In this document: in pieces, positions 1 to 7,183 of the stretch
Numbering within the stretch: position 1 is the first letter of the stretch
How the letters are laid out: each line of letters begins with the position of its first letter
Assembly: GCA_964579765.1 (NCBI GenBank)
Contig: CAZOIK010000418.1
Coordinates: 1-13,462, forward strand
Direction of reading: 5' to 3'
Length of the DNA: 13,462 nt
Origin: DATNBT01 sp964579765
GTDB lineage: Bacteria > Acidobacteriota > Vicinamibacteria > Vicinamibacterales > CAVVIG01
Notes under the pieces: model-generated
Seen by the model: the letters and a program-made list of their open reading frames with translations, nothing else
The model's database searches: none
What the model was told of the DNA's origin: nothing
Translations under genes and position numbers: made by a program

Positions 1-329
1 TTCACGCCGGCGGCCGTCCAGTTGAATCGCACCTGCGGTGCAAGATCCGTGACGGCGTGCCGCAGGCGCTCGTCGTCCGACGCCTCGGCCGCCTCGGCGA
101 ACAGGATGAGCCAGCGCGAGCGCGTCTCTGACGAGCTGTCCGCGGAGAACGCCAGCGCGTGCGCCAGCGCCGGCTCGAGCGCGCGCCGCATGTCGTCGCG
201 GCCCGTGGACGCGTAGCCCCGCAACAGCACGCGCAGCGCCTCGGCCGTCGGCGGCGCGCCGTCGGCGAGCGCGCGCAGAATCGTCGCGCTCACCTGCTCG
301 ACCGCGTTCGCGATGGCGTCTACGCGCAA
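1..329 (-). CDS. Unrecognised helical protein, 5' part only (runs off left edge)
   Basis: The minus strand is open from the left edge up to a TTG at 329-327, giving 109 codons that begin (L)RVDAIANAVEQVSATIL. The sequence is rich in Ala, Leu, Arg and Glu, looks mostly alpha-helical, and has no signal peptide or membrane segment. I do not recognise the family. TTG 329 is chosen because a perfect TATAAT on the minus strand (343-338) ends 8 bases before it, the same spacing as at other starts here, and no Shine-Dalgarno is visible. The gene diverges from the isocitrate dehydrogenase gene and shares its promoter core. A longer protein with conserved domains beyond the edge is possible. Codon composition supports this frame over the short plus-strand open frames across it, which are Arg/Ser/Ala-rich shadows. 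Confidence 0.6.
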   Translation of the reverse strand, partial: MRVDAIANAVEQVSATILRALADGAPPTAEALRVLLRGYASTGRDDMRRALEPALAHALAFSADSSSETRSRWLILFAEAAEASDDERLRHAVTDLAPQVRFNWTAAGV

Positions 330-337
330 GGCCGGCA

Positions 338-345
338 ATTATAAT
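338..345. promoter_or_regulatory. Palindromic bidirectional -10 element (ATTATAAT)
   Basis: ATTATAAT is its own reverse complement. It presents TATAAT at 340-345 on the plus strand and TATAAT at 343-338 on the minus strand. The plus hexamer ends 9 bases before GTG 355, and the minus hexamer ends 8 bases before TTG 329. No TTGACA-like -35 is seen on either side. With transcription starting about 7 bases after a -10, both mRNAs would have almost no leader. This A/T octamer stands out in very GC-rich surroundings. Confidence 0.7.
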
Positions 346-354
346 GAGAGAAGG

Positions 355-1356
355 GTGGCGTCCCACATCATCACGCTGATTCCGGGCGACGGGATTGGCC
401 CTGAAGTGACGGATGCGGTCGTCACGATTCTCTCCGCCGCCGGCGTGTCAATCGACTGGGAGCGCCACGACGCAGGCATCCTCGCCGTCGATCGCTCTGG
501 CACGCCGCTGCCCGATTCGCTCATCGCCTCAATCCGTCGGAACAAGGTCGCGCTCAAAGGTCCGGTCACCACCCCGATCGGCGAGGGCTTCGCGAGCGTG
601 AACGTCGGATTGCGCAAGGCGCTCGAGCTGTACGCGAACCTCAGGCCGGTGCACAACCTCGCCGGCGTGCCGGCCAAGTTCTCGAACGTCGATCTCGTGA
701 TCGTGCGGGAGAACACGGAAGATCTATACGCCGGCCTCGAGCACACGGTCGTGCCGGGCGTCGTCGAGAGCCTCAAGATCATCACCGCGACGGCGTCTAC
801 GCGCATCGCCCGGTTCGCGTTCGAGCACGCGCGCGCGAACGCACGCGCGCGCGTGACGGCGATTCACAAGGCCAACATCATGAAAATGAGCGACGGCCTC
901 TTTCTCGAGAGCGTGCGCGCCGTCGCGAAGACATTTCCCGACATCGCGTACGACGAGCGGATCATCGACGCGACGTGCATGCAACTCGTGCTGTACCCGG
1001 AGCGGTTCGACGTCCTCGTGCTGCCGAACCTGTACGGCGACATCGTGTCGGATCTCTGCGCGGGTCTGGTGGGCGGCCTCGGCGTCGTCGGCGCGGCGAA
1101 CCTGGGCGCAGACTGCGCGGTCTTCGAGGCCGTGCACGGCAGCGCGCCCGACATCGCCGGCAAAGGCATCGCGAATCCGACGGCGCTGCTGCTGTCGGCG
1201 GTGCTCATGCTCAGGCACATCGGAGAGCGCGCGGCCGCGGACCGGATCGTCGGCGCCGTCGAGCAGACAATGCGATCGGGACGAGTCCGTACGCCTGATC
1301 TCGGCGGCCATTCGAGCACCCGCGAGTTCGCGAACGCGGTGTGTAAGATGCTATAG
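355..1356 (+). CDS. icd: NAD-type isocitrate dehydrogenase (isocitrate/isopropylmalate dehydrogenase family)
   Basis: Predicted to oxidatively decarboxylate isocitrate to 2-oxoglutarate in the cytosol (TCA cycle). The protein has 333 residues, the usual length of IDH3-like enzymes. Visible: IPGDGIGPEV (9-18), FASVNVGLRK with the isocitrate-binding Ser81, Asn83 and Arg87, VRENTEDLYAG with Arg118 and Tyr125, catalytic Lys172 in HKANIMK, metal-binding Asp205, Asp229 and Asp233, and HGSAPDIAGKGIANPT (261-276). Asp266-Ile267, where NADP enzymes carry Lys-Tyr, point to NAD+. RENTEDLYAG favours isocitrate over isopropylmalate or tartrate. GTG 355 is preferred: an upstream ATG at 313 would put coding sequence across the TATAAT at 340-345, and conserved sequence begins at residue 4. 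AGAAGG lies too close to GTG to act as a Shine-Dalgarno, so a leaderless or near-leaderless start is likely. First gene of the plus-strand run. Confidence 0.9.
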   Translation: MASHIITLIPGDGIGPEVTDAVVTILSAAGVSIDWERHDAGILAVDRSGTPLPDSLIASIRRNKVALKGPVTTPIGEGFASVNVGLRKALELYANLRPVHNLAGVPAKFSNVDLVIVRENTEDLYAGLEHTVVPGVVESLKIITATASTRIARFAFEHARANARARVTAIHKANIMKMSDGLFLESVRAVAKTFPDIAYDERIIDATCMQLVLYPERFDVLVLPNLYGDIVSDLCAGLVGGLGVVGAANLGADCAVFEAVHGSAPDIAGKGIANPTALLLSAVLMLRHIGERAAADRIVGAVEQTMRSGRVRTPDLGGHSSTREFANAVCKML

Positions 1357-1357
1357 T
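1352..1357 (+). promoter_or_regulatory. Possible -10 element (TATAGT) overlapping the upstream stop codon
   Basis: TATAGT contains the TAG that ends the isocitrate dehydrogenase gene (1354-1356). It sits 14 bases before ATG 1372, implying a leader of about 7 bases if used. Spacing is looser than at the better sites, so the acyltransferase may simply be cotranscribed from upstream. Confidence 0.35.
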
Positions 1358-1371
1358 CGCGGCTCGACTGT

Positions 1372-2475
1372 ATGCTCGACGAACTGTCGCAGGCGGTGCT
1401 CGCCCGTGAGGAAGTCGTCAAGTACCTGCGCCAGGGCGCGGATCGCGAGCGCGTGCGCGGCTACCTCGAGGAACTCCGCACCACGCAGCGCTATCACATG
1501 TATCGCGCGCTGCAGCATCCGCTCTATCCGATCCTGCGCAAGATCGAAAAAGTTCCCGAGTACGCCGGCCGCGCGCTCGACGCGACGCGCCAGCACCGCG
1601 TCGTCTACGCGTCGAACCACAAGAGCCATATCGACTACCTGGTCGAGCCGATCGTGCTCGACGACGCCGGCGTCCGGCCGCCGCTCATCGCGGCAGGCAT
1701 CAACCTGTTCGGCGGCCCGCTCGGCCTGATCCACAAGCACGTCACCGGTGCGATTCCGATTCGCCGCAACACGAAGGATCCCGCGTACCTGATCACGCTC
1801 AAGGCGTACGTCGCGGAGATTCTCAAGAAGCACGATCTGTTTCTCTATCCCGAAGGCGGACGCAGCTACAGCGGCGAGCTGAAGCAAGCGAAGACGGGCC
1901 TGATCCACGCCGCGCTCACCGCCGACGCGCCCAACCTGGCCATCCTGCCCGTCGGCATCGCGTACGATCTCGTGCTCGAAGACCACATCCTCGCGCGCCA
2001 GGGCGTCAAGAAGACACAGCGGCCGTTCACGCGCGAGCTCGCCGAGATGGTGCGCTACGCGGTCGGCTACCGCTCGCGCGTGTTCGTCACGTTCGGCGCG
2101 CCAATCTCCGTCGCGGGCGTCGATCCCGACTCGCGCAGCGACGTCCTCGCGCTGACGAAGCTCGTCCGCGCGAAGACGGGCGACCTGTACAAAGTGCTGC
2201 CGACGGCCCTGTTCGCCTCCGCCATGAAGCCGTCGGCCACGAAGAAGGACCTGGAGACGCGGATCGATCGGCTGATCGACGCGCTCGCGGCGAGAGGCGC
2301 CAACCTCGCCGTCACCAGCGGCCGCGAGGCGATTGACGCCGCCGCCGAGCCGCTCGAGACGCGCGGCATCGTCGTCCACACGCGCGGGCGCTTCCGCGTC
2401 CGTAACCGTCAAGTCCTCCGGTACTACGCGCGCAGCATCGACCATCTGCTCGAGCCCCCCGGCAGAACGCACTGA
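1372..2475 (+). CDS. PlsB-like glycerol-3-phosphate/lysophospholipid acyltransferase
   Basis: Predicted to transfer an acyl chain to a glycerol backbone in membrane lipid synthesis, at the cytoplasmic face of the membrane. The 367-residue protein carries all four glycerolipid acyltransferase blocks: NHKSHIDYL (82-90, catalytic His and Asp), GAIPIRRN (126-133), YPEGGRSYSGEL (159-170) and LPVGIAYD (192-199). The EGGRS block and the wording of the others resemble PlsB/GPAT more than PlsC. E. coli PlsB is about 800 residues, so this is a compact catalytic core with a short N-terminal helical region and a roughly 130-residue C-terminal tail. No clear transmembrane helix is seen. ATG 1372 lies 15 bases after the IDH stop, without a Shine-Dalgarno. 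The end overlaps the proline dehydrogenase start as TGATG, suggesting coupled translation. The true acyl donor and acceptor cannot be read from sequence. Confidence 0.82.
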   Translation: MLDELSQAVLAREEVVKYLRQGADRERVRGYLEELRTTQRYHMYRALQHPLYPILRKIEKVPEYAGRALDATRQHRVVYASNHKSHIDYLVEPIVLDDAGVRPPLIAAGINLFGGPLGLIHKHVTGAIPIRRNTKDPAYLITLKAYVAEILKKHDLFLYPEGGRSYSGELKQAKTGLIHAALTADAPNLAILPVGIAYDLVLEDHILARQGVKKTQRPFTRELAEMVRYAVGYRSRVFVTFGAPISVAGVDPDSRSDVLALTKLVRAKTGDLYKVLPTALFASAMKPSATKKDLETRIDRLIDALAARGANLAVTSGREAIDAAAEPLETRGIVVHTRGRFRVRNRQVLRYYARSIDHLLEPPGRTH

Positions 2476-3425
2476 TGTTCGACACCGCGTCGAAGGCGTT
2501 TTTCCACCTTCTCGCCGGCACGCCTCCTCTCAAGACCCTCGCGTCGCGCTACGGCATGCGCCGGCCGTCGAGCTTCGCGCGACGGTTCATCGCCGGCGAG
2601 ACCACCGCGGAAGCCCTCGAGGCGGCACGCGCCGTCGAGGCGCGCGGCATGACGATCACGCTCGACCATCTGGGCGAGAGCCTGCACAGCCTCGCGCAGG
2701 CCGACTCGGCGACGCGCGAGTATCTCGACATCGTCGCGGCCATTGTCGAGAGTGGCATCGGCCGCAACATCTCGCTCAAGCTGACGCAGCTCGGCCTCGA
2801 CGTAGACCGTGCCAGCTGCGTGGACAACCTCCGGCGCGTGCTCGAGAAGTCGGAGCCGGCGGGCTTCTTCATCCGGCTCGACATGGAAGGCTCGCGCTAT
2901 ACCGAGGTGACACTCGAGATCTTCGAGACGCTGTGGGGGCTGGGCCATCGCCAGCTGGGCGTCGTCCTGCAGGCCGCCCTCTATCGCACGGAAGAAGACC
3001 TGCCACGCATGCTGCGGCTCGGCGCGCGGGTGCGCCTCGTCAAGGGCGCCTACAAGGAGCCGAAGCACGTCGCGCATCAGAAGAAGCACGAGGTGGACGA
3101 GGCCTACGCGCGGCTGATGAAGATCCTGCTCGTGAGCGGCGTGTACCCGGCTTTCGCCACGCACGATCCGGCCATGCACGCGCTGGCGCTCCAATGGGCC
3201 GCCGAAAAAAGCGTCCGACAGGACAAGTACGAATTTCAGCTGCTCTACGGCATCCGCCGCGATCTTCAGCAGTCGCTCGTCGCCGGCGGATCGCGCGTGC
3301 GCATCTACATCCCCTTCGGGCGCGAGTGGTTCCCCTACTTCATGCGTCGGCTCGGGGAGCGCCCGGCCAACGTCCAGTCGGTCGTCACGAGCATCCTCGA
3401 CGAGCGCCGCAGCCGGCGCGGGTAA
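2475..3425 (+). CDS. Monofunctional proline dehydrogenase (FAD-dependent)
   Basis: Oxidises L-proline to pyrroline-5-carboxylate using FAD and passes electrons to the quinone pool. The 316-residue length matches the stand-alone PRODH of Thermus and Deinococcus, not fused PutA. In order: LDHLGESL (63-70), LKLTQLGLD (101-109), IRLDMEGS (133-140), VLQAALYRTEEDL (164-176), VRLVKGAYKEP (186-196), FATHD (227-231), EFQLLYGIRRDLQ (253-265), and the proline-carboxylate-binding FMRRLGERPAN (289-299). These blocks are conserved around the FAD and substrate in this family. ATG 2475 overlaps the preceding stop by one base, so initiation is probably coupled. The pyrroline-5-carboxylate dehydrogenase needed to reach glutamate is not in this window. 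The stop TAA is also the first half of the TAAACT motif ahead of the next gene. Confidence 0.9.
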   Translation: MFDTASKAFFHLLAGTPPLKTLASRYGMRRPSSFARRFIAGETTAEALEAARAVEARGMTITLDHLGESLHSLAQADSATREYLDIVAAIVESGIGRNISLKLTQLGLDVDRASCVDNLRRVLEKSEPAGFFIRLDMEGSRYTEVTLEIFETLWGLGHRQLGVVLQAALYRTEEDLPRMLRLGARVRLVKGAYKEPKHVAHQKKHEVDEAYARLMKILLVSGVYPAFATHDPAMHALALQWAAEKSVRQDKYEFQLLYGIRRDLQQSLVAGGSRVRIYIPFGREWFPYFMRRLGERPANVQSVVTSILDERRSRRG

Positions 3426-3428
3426 ACT
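3423..3428 (+). promoter_or_regulatory. Leaderless-type -10 element (TAAACT)
   Basis: TAAACT fits the TANNNT pattern and ends exactly 6 bases before ATG 3435, so transcription would start at or next to the A of the start codon. The hexamer includes the stop codon of the proline dehydrogenase gene. No -35 is evident. Confidence 0.5.
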
Positions 3429-3434
3429 CGGATC

Positions 3435-4253
3435 ATGACTCTTCGGGTTGTGGCCATCACCGGCGCGTCCGCCGGCATCGGACGCGCGACCGCGCTCCGA
3501 CTCGCGCGCGACGGCGCGTCCCTGGCCCTGTGCGCGCGGCGGCACGATCGCCTGGACGCCGTCGCGCAGGACGTCGCGCGCGCCGGCGGACGCGCACTGC
3601 CGATCGTCGCCGACGTCACGAGCGAGGACGCGATGCACCTGTTCGTCACAAAGACGGTCGAGCGCTTCGGCCGGCTCGACGTCATGATGTGCAACGCGGG
3701 CTTCGGCATCTACGGCGCGATTGACGACATTACGCCGCAGCAGATGAAGAAGCTGATGGACATCAACTACTTCGGCACATACTACGCCGCCCGCGCGGCG
3801 CTGCCCGTGTTCCGGCGCCAGCAGAGCGGGCACATTGTCGTTGTCTCCTCGATTGCCGGCAAGCGCGGTGTGCCCTACATGGGCGCGTACGCCGCGACGA
3901 AGTTCGCGCAGATCGGCATGGCCGAGTGCCTGCGCGCCGAGCTGCACGGATCGAACATCCACGTCAGCGTCGTCTGTCCGGTGTCCACGGTGACCGAGTT
4001 CACGGACGTGATGGCTCGCGAGACGGGCGGCGACGTCAGCGGCTCGCTCGGTCCGAGGCAATCGGCCGAGCAGGTCGCGGATGCGATTGCGAAGGCACTC
4101 GACCACCCGGTCGCCGAAGTGCATCCGTATCCCAAATCCCGCGGGCTCGTCCTGCTGAACGCGATTGCCCCTGGCCTGACCGACACGATCGTGCAGAAGT
4201 TCGGCCGCAAGCCACGGCGCGAGGCGGCGGCAGGGCCGGACGATGGCCGCTGA
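3435..4253 (+). CDS. Classical short-chain dehydrogenase/reductase (SDR)
   Basis: NAD(P)(H)-dependent cytosolic oxidoreductase of the classical SDR family; 272 residues, a normal length. The Rossmann motif TGASAGIG is at 9-16, CNAGFG at 86-91, structural Asn at 111, and the catalytic set Ser139, Tyr152 and Lys156 (in AYAATK) is complete, so the enzyme should be active. Basic residues after beta-strand 2 (CARRHDRL, 33-40) suggest NADPH preference. The C-terminal extension (PKSRGLVLLNAIAPGLTDTI and a basic tail) resembles SDRs that act on lipids or other hydrophobic substrates, but the substrate cannot be assigned. ATG 3435 lies 6 bases after TAAACT, with no Shine-Dalgarno. Its last 11 bases overlap the start of the nucleotidyltransferase gene. 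Confidence 0.85.
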   Translation: MTLRVVAITGASAGIGRATALRLARDGASLALCARRHDRLDAVAQDVARAGGRALPIVADVTSEDAMHLFVTKTVERFGRLDVMMCNAGFGIYGAIDDITPQQMKKLMDINYFGTYYAARAALPVFRRQQSGHIVVVSSIAGKRGVPYMGAYAATKFAQIGMAECLRAELHGSNIHVSVVCPVSTVTEFTDVMARETGGDVSGSLGPRQSAEQVADAIAKALDHPVAEVHPYPKSRGLVLLNAIAPGLTDTIVQKFGRKPRREAAAGPDDGR

Positions 4254-5604
4254 CAATTTCAATCGCGCTCGCGACCTCGCGCTTGCCGTGCGCGACGCCG
4301 GCGGACGCGCCCTCTTCGTCGGCGGCTGGGTGCGCGACCGGTTGATGGGCCGCGCCTCGAACAACATCGACATCGAAGTGTTCCGTCTACCTGCCGATCG
4401 ACTGCGGACGCTGCTCGAATCCCGCGGACGCGTGGACGCTGTCGGTGCCAGCTTCCAGGTGTTCAAGTCGGGCGACATCGACATCTCGCTGCCCCGCCGC
4501 GACTCGAAGTCAGGCCACGGTCATCGCGGCTTCGAGGTCACAGGGGATCCGTCGATGTCGATCGAGGAGGCCGCGCGCCGGCGCGACTTTCGTGTCAACG
4601 CGATCTCGTGGGATCCGCTGACCGACGAATACATCGATCCGTTCGACGGGCGCCGCGACATCGCCAACGCTGTCCTCCGTGTCGTCGATCCCGCGACCTT
4701 TTGCGACGACAGCCTGCGGGCGCTGCGGGCGGTGCAGTTCACCGCGCGCCTGAACTTCAGGCTCGACGACGAGGCGCGCGCGCTGTGCCGCGCGATGCCG
4801 CTCGACGATCTGCCCGCCGAGCGCGTGTGGGGCGAAGTCGAAAAGCTGCTGCTGGCGCCGCATCCGTCGGTCGGTTTGGCGCTCGCGCTCGAACTCGGCA
4901 TCGTCGAGAAGCTGTTTCCAGAACTGAAGGCGCTCGACGGGTGCCCGCAGGAGCCGGAGTGGCATCCGGAAGGCGACGTCTGGGTGCACACGCTGCAGGT
5001 CGACGATCAGACCCGGACGCGCATCGACGACCTGCCGCGGCCGCAGCAGATCGCGATGATGCTCGGCGCGGTCTGCCACGATCTCGGCAAGCCCAGGACG
5101 ACGAAGTTCTCGGACGGGAGAATCCGCTCGCTCGATCACGAGGAGCAAGGGGTCGAGCCGGCGCTGTCGCTGCTCGATCGCCTCAACGTGCACTCGATCG
5201 ACGGCTACGACGTCCGCGGCCAGGTGACGGGGTTGACGGCGCAGCACCTGAAGCCGGGCGCGTGGTACAAGGTGCGCGACGAGGTCGGCGACGGCGCCTT
5301 CCGGCGGCTGGCCGCGAAAGTCGATCTCGAACTCCTCGCGCGCCTGGCGAAGTCCGACTGCCTCGGCCGTGAGCCAGGCAAATTCGACTGCACGGCGATG
5401 GACTGGTTTCTCGATCGCGCGCGCGGCCTCGGCGTCGAACATCGGCCGCCCGGCCCGATTCTGCTCGGCCGCCATCTGCTCGAACTCGGGCTGACGCCCG
5501 GCCCGCGCATCGGCGAGATCCTCAAGGCCGTCTACGAGCTGCAGATGGACGGCACCGTCACGACCCTGGACCAGGCGATCGAGGCGGCGAAACGCTGCCT
5601 CTGA
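4243..5604 (+). CDS. cca: CCA/poly(A)-type tRNA nucleotidyltransferase with HD domain
   Basis: Class II nucleotidyltransferase, probably adding or repairing the 3' CCA of tRNA, with a C-terminal HD phosphohydrolase-like domain; 453 residues. Head motifs: FVGGWVRDRLMG (25-36), NNIDIEVF (40-47), RRDFRVNAI (113-121), SLRALRAVQFTARL (157-170) and ERVWGE (193-198). Metal motif: Asp43-x-Glu45 replaces the textbook D-x-D, and Asp80 in GDIDI may complete the site. HD region: WVHTLQ with His249 and CHDLGKP (278-284), followed by helical repeats to the end. It overlaps the SDR gene by 11 bases, which suggests coupled translation. A poly(A) polymerase or A-adding specialist cannot be excluded, because CCA versus A specificity is not readable from these motifs. 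It ends 10 bases from the converging glycosyltransferase stop. Confidence 0.85.
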   Translation: MAADNFNRARDLALAVRDAGGRALFVGGWVRDRLMGRASNNIDIEVFRLPADRLRTLLESRGRVDAVGASFQVFKSGDIDISLPRRDSKSGHGHRGFEVTGDPSMSIEEAARRRDFRVNAISWDPLTDEYIDPFDGRRDIANAVLRVVDPATFCDDSLRALRAVQFTARLNFRLDDEARALCRAMPLDDLPAERVWGEVEKLLLAPHPSVGLALALELGIVEKLFPELKALDGCPQEPEWHPEGDVWVHTLQVDDQTRTRIDDLPRPQQIAMMLGAVCHDLGKPRTTKFSDGRIRSLDHEEQGVEPALSLLDRLNVHSIDGYDVRGQVTGLTAQHLKPGAWYKVRDEVGDGAFRRLAAKVDLELLARLAKSDCLGREPGKFDCTAMDWFLDRARGLGVEHRPPGPILLGRHLLELGLTPGPRIGEILKAVYELQMDGTVTTLDQAIEAAKRCL

Positions 5605-5614
5605 CTGGCCGGCG

Positions 5615-7150
5615 TCAGTTCTCGAACACGGAAAACGACCGCACGTCGTCCGCGTCGCTGATCGTCGCGATCCGGTGCGCGCCGGCAGCGGCGGCACGTG
5701 CATCGTGGCGCGCGGGATCGTACGTCGTGAGGATGACGCTGTGCGGCGGCATCGTCCACGGCGAGGCCGGATCGAAGAGCGTCGTGCGTCCGGGCAGATC
5801 CTCGCGGCGATTCTCGATCGCATAGAACCGGCCGTACTCGTCGGCCCAGGGGATGTCGCCTGCGACGTAGATCCTACTGTCATCAGCCGGCCTCGTCCTG
5901 GCCATCACTTCTGTCCACGCCGCGCGCGTGTTGTGCCCCAGCCACCCACCAACGCGGCGGCGATAATCGGTGAAGTAGTCCCATCCGTACCAGGCGAACT
6001 GGACCGGCATGAGCGCCAGCAGCACAAGCGCCGTCAGGCGCCACGCCTGACGGCTCTGCAGAAGATGTTCGCAGCCGAGGCCCGCGAGCAGAATCGCGAA
6101 CGGCAGCATGTCGAGCAGTCGAGGAATCGTGCGCTCGCCGACGAGTACGACGCCGAGCGGCGCCGACAGCAGCCCGAACAGCAGCAGCCCGTTCAGCCGC
6201 CGATCGGCGCCAGTGGCGGCACGATACGCGCCCACAGCGAGCAACACGAACATCGGCGCGAGGAATACGCCCGCCCTGAAGGTCGTGTTGACGGGGTTGT
6301 CGCTCGCGCTCATGAACAGGAATGCGGGATCGAGGCAGCTCCAGTACAAGCTGACGCGATCGGCGAGCACGTGCAGCCGTAGCGTAGCCCCAGACGCGGC
6401 GAGCGGATATCGGCTCAGCAGCTCGGCGTGCGCGCGCGGATGCCGCAGCAGCCACGCGCCGGCCGGCAGCAGCGGCAGGCCGAATGCCGCCGCCGCGAGC
6501 CCGTACGATTTCGCGGCCGCCTGACGGCGCAGCAACACCGCCAGCGTGCACACAACGTAGACCGGCATCATGAGCATCGAGCCGATGTAGGTGTAAAAAC
6601 CGACGCCCAACGCGACGACAGCGGCGCCGAGCCACCGCGGCCGGCCCGTAAGGGTGAAGACGAGCAGGCCCAGGAGCCAGGCCGTCACGAATGGCAGCGG
6701 ATAGATCTCGTCAACCGCAAGCCGGCTGCTCAGGAAATGCGCCGGTGTCAGCGCCAGCATCGCCGCAGTGAACACGGCCACGTCGTCGCGCTCGAAGAGC
6801 TGCCGGGCGAGTACATACATGAGCACGACGTCTGCCGTACCAACGATCGCCGCAGGCAGCCGGACGACGGCCCCGGAGAGCGGAAGCACCTTGAGCATCA
6901 GCGCGGTCGCGTACACGACGATCGGCTGTGCCCAGTAGCCGGTGGCAACGGGGAAGTAGAGCGGCCACGCCGTGCCCTGCACATCGCGTCCGGTTGTCGC
7001 GACGGCATGCGCCTGCAGAGCGAACAGCACTTCGTCGTGCGCCAGATAGATTGGCGAGGCGCTCAGGCGAAAGGCATAGAGCGCGAGCGTGGCGGCCCCG
7101 AGAAGCGCCGCGATGGAGACCGTCTTCGCGCGCGCAGACAGGCCGAGCAC
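5615..7150 (-). CDS. GT-C fold polytopic membrane glycosyltransferase (GT39/ArnT-like)
   Basis: Predicted integral-membrane transferase that uses a polyprenyl-phosphate sugar on the outer face of the inner membrane; 511 residues. After a first membrane helix (about 11-28) comes LAHDEVLFALQ with the His-Asp-Glu (38-40) expected in the first extracytoplasmic loop of GT-C enzymes. Many hydrophobic segments follow (for example around WLLGLLVFTL, MLMMPVYVVCTL and FAILLAGLG), then a soluble C-terminal domain of about 110 residues. The start is GTG 7150: conserved sequence begins just after it, and a minus-strand TATAAT (7163-7158) ends 7 bases upstream. The open frame continues to 7432, but that stretch overlaps the opposite gene and is not membrane-like. 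Acceptor (lipid A, protein or cell-wall polymer) unknown. The gene stands alone, divergent from the 76-aa gene. Confidence 0.8.
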   Translation of the reverse strand: MLGLSARAKTVSIAALLGAATLALYAFRLSASPIYLAHDEVLFALQAHAVATTGRDVQGTAWPLYFPVATGYWAQPIVVYATALMLKVLPLSGAVVRLPAAIVGTADVVLMYVLARQLFERDDVAVFTAAMLALTPAHFLSSRLAVDEIYPLPFVTAWLLGLLVFTLTGRPRWLGAAVVALGVGFYTYIGSMLMMPVYVVCTLAVLLRRQAAAKSYGLAAAAFGLPLLPAGAWLLRHPRAHAELLSRYPLAASGATLRLHVLADRVSLYWSCLDPAFLFMSASDNPVNTTFRAGVFLAPMFVLLAVGAYRAATGADRRLNGLLLFGLLSAPLGVVLVGERTIPRLLDMLPFAILLAGLGCEHLLQSRQAWRLTALVLLALMPVQFAWYGWDYFTDYRRRVGGWLGHNTRAAWTEVMARTRPADDSRIYVAGDIPWADEYGRFYAIENRREDLPGRTTLFDPASPWTMPPHSVILTTYDPARHDARAAAAGAHRIATISDADDVRSFSVFEN

Positions 7151-7157
7151 GGCGTCG

Positions 7158-7163
7158 ATTATA
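7158..7163 (-). promoter_or_regulatory. Leaderless-type -10 element (TATAAT) for the glycosyltransferase
   Basis: On the minus strand TATAAT reads from 7163 to 7158 and ends 7 bases before GTG 7150. It lies within the 33-base gap shared with the divergent plus-strand gene, 8 bases from that gene's own -10. Confidence 0.6.
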
Positions 7164-7171
7164 CGTCGCGA

Positions 7172-7177
7172 TAAAAT
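7172..7177 (+). promoter_or_regulatory. Leaderless-type -10 element (TAAAAT) for the 76-aa gene
   Basis: TAAAAT ends exactly 6 bases before ATG 7184, placing the expected transcription start at the start codon. No Shine-Dalgarno exists in the short stretch between. It points away from the TATAAT at 7163-7158. Confidence 0.6.
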
Positions 7178-7183
7178 CGCGGC

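Noticed and set aside
313..354. Upstream ATG start for isocitrate dehydrogenase at 313.
   Set aside because: The extra 14 residues are not family-like and the stretch contains the TATAAT at 340-345; GTG 355 fits the conserved N-terminus.
316..804. A 14-base direct repeat, GGCGTCTACGCGCA, near 316 and again near 791.
   Set aside because: Two copies only, no flanking similarity, and short enough to arise by chance in sequence rich in CG-containing codons.
1351..2472. A 373-codon open frame on the minus strand opposite the PlsB-like acyltransferase.
   Set aside because: No motifs, biased Arg/Asp/Val composition, and a fully conserved acyltransferase on the other strand.
2424..4484. A 686-codon open frame on the minus strand opposite the proline dehydrogenase and SDR genes.
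   Set aside because: It is a shadow frame produced by GC-rich third positions; it is Arg/Ala/His-rich, has no recognisable motif, and the plus strand carries complete catalytic motifs over the same bases.
4510..5883. A 457-codon open frame on the minus strand opposite the nucleotidyltransferase gene.
   Set aside because: Same composition artefact; it crosses the convergent junction and includes the end of the real glycosyltransferase gene in another frame.
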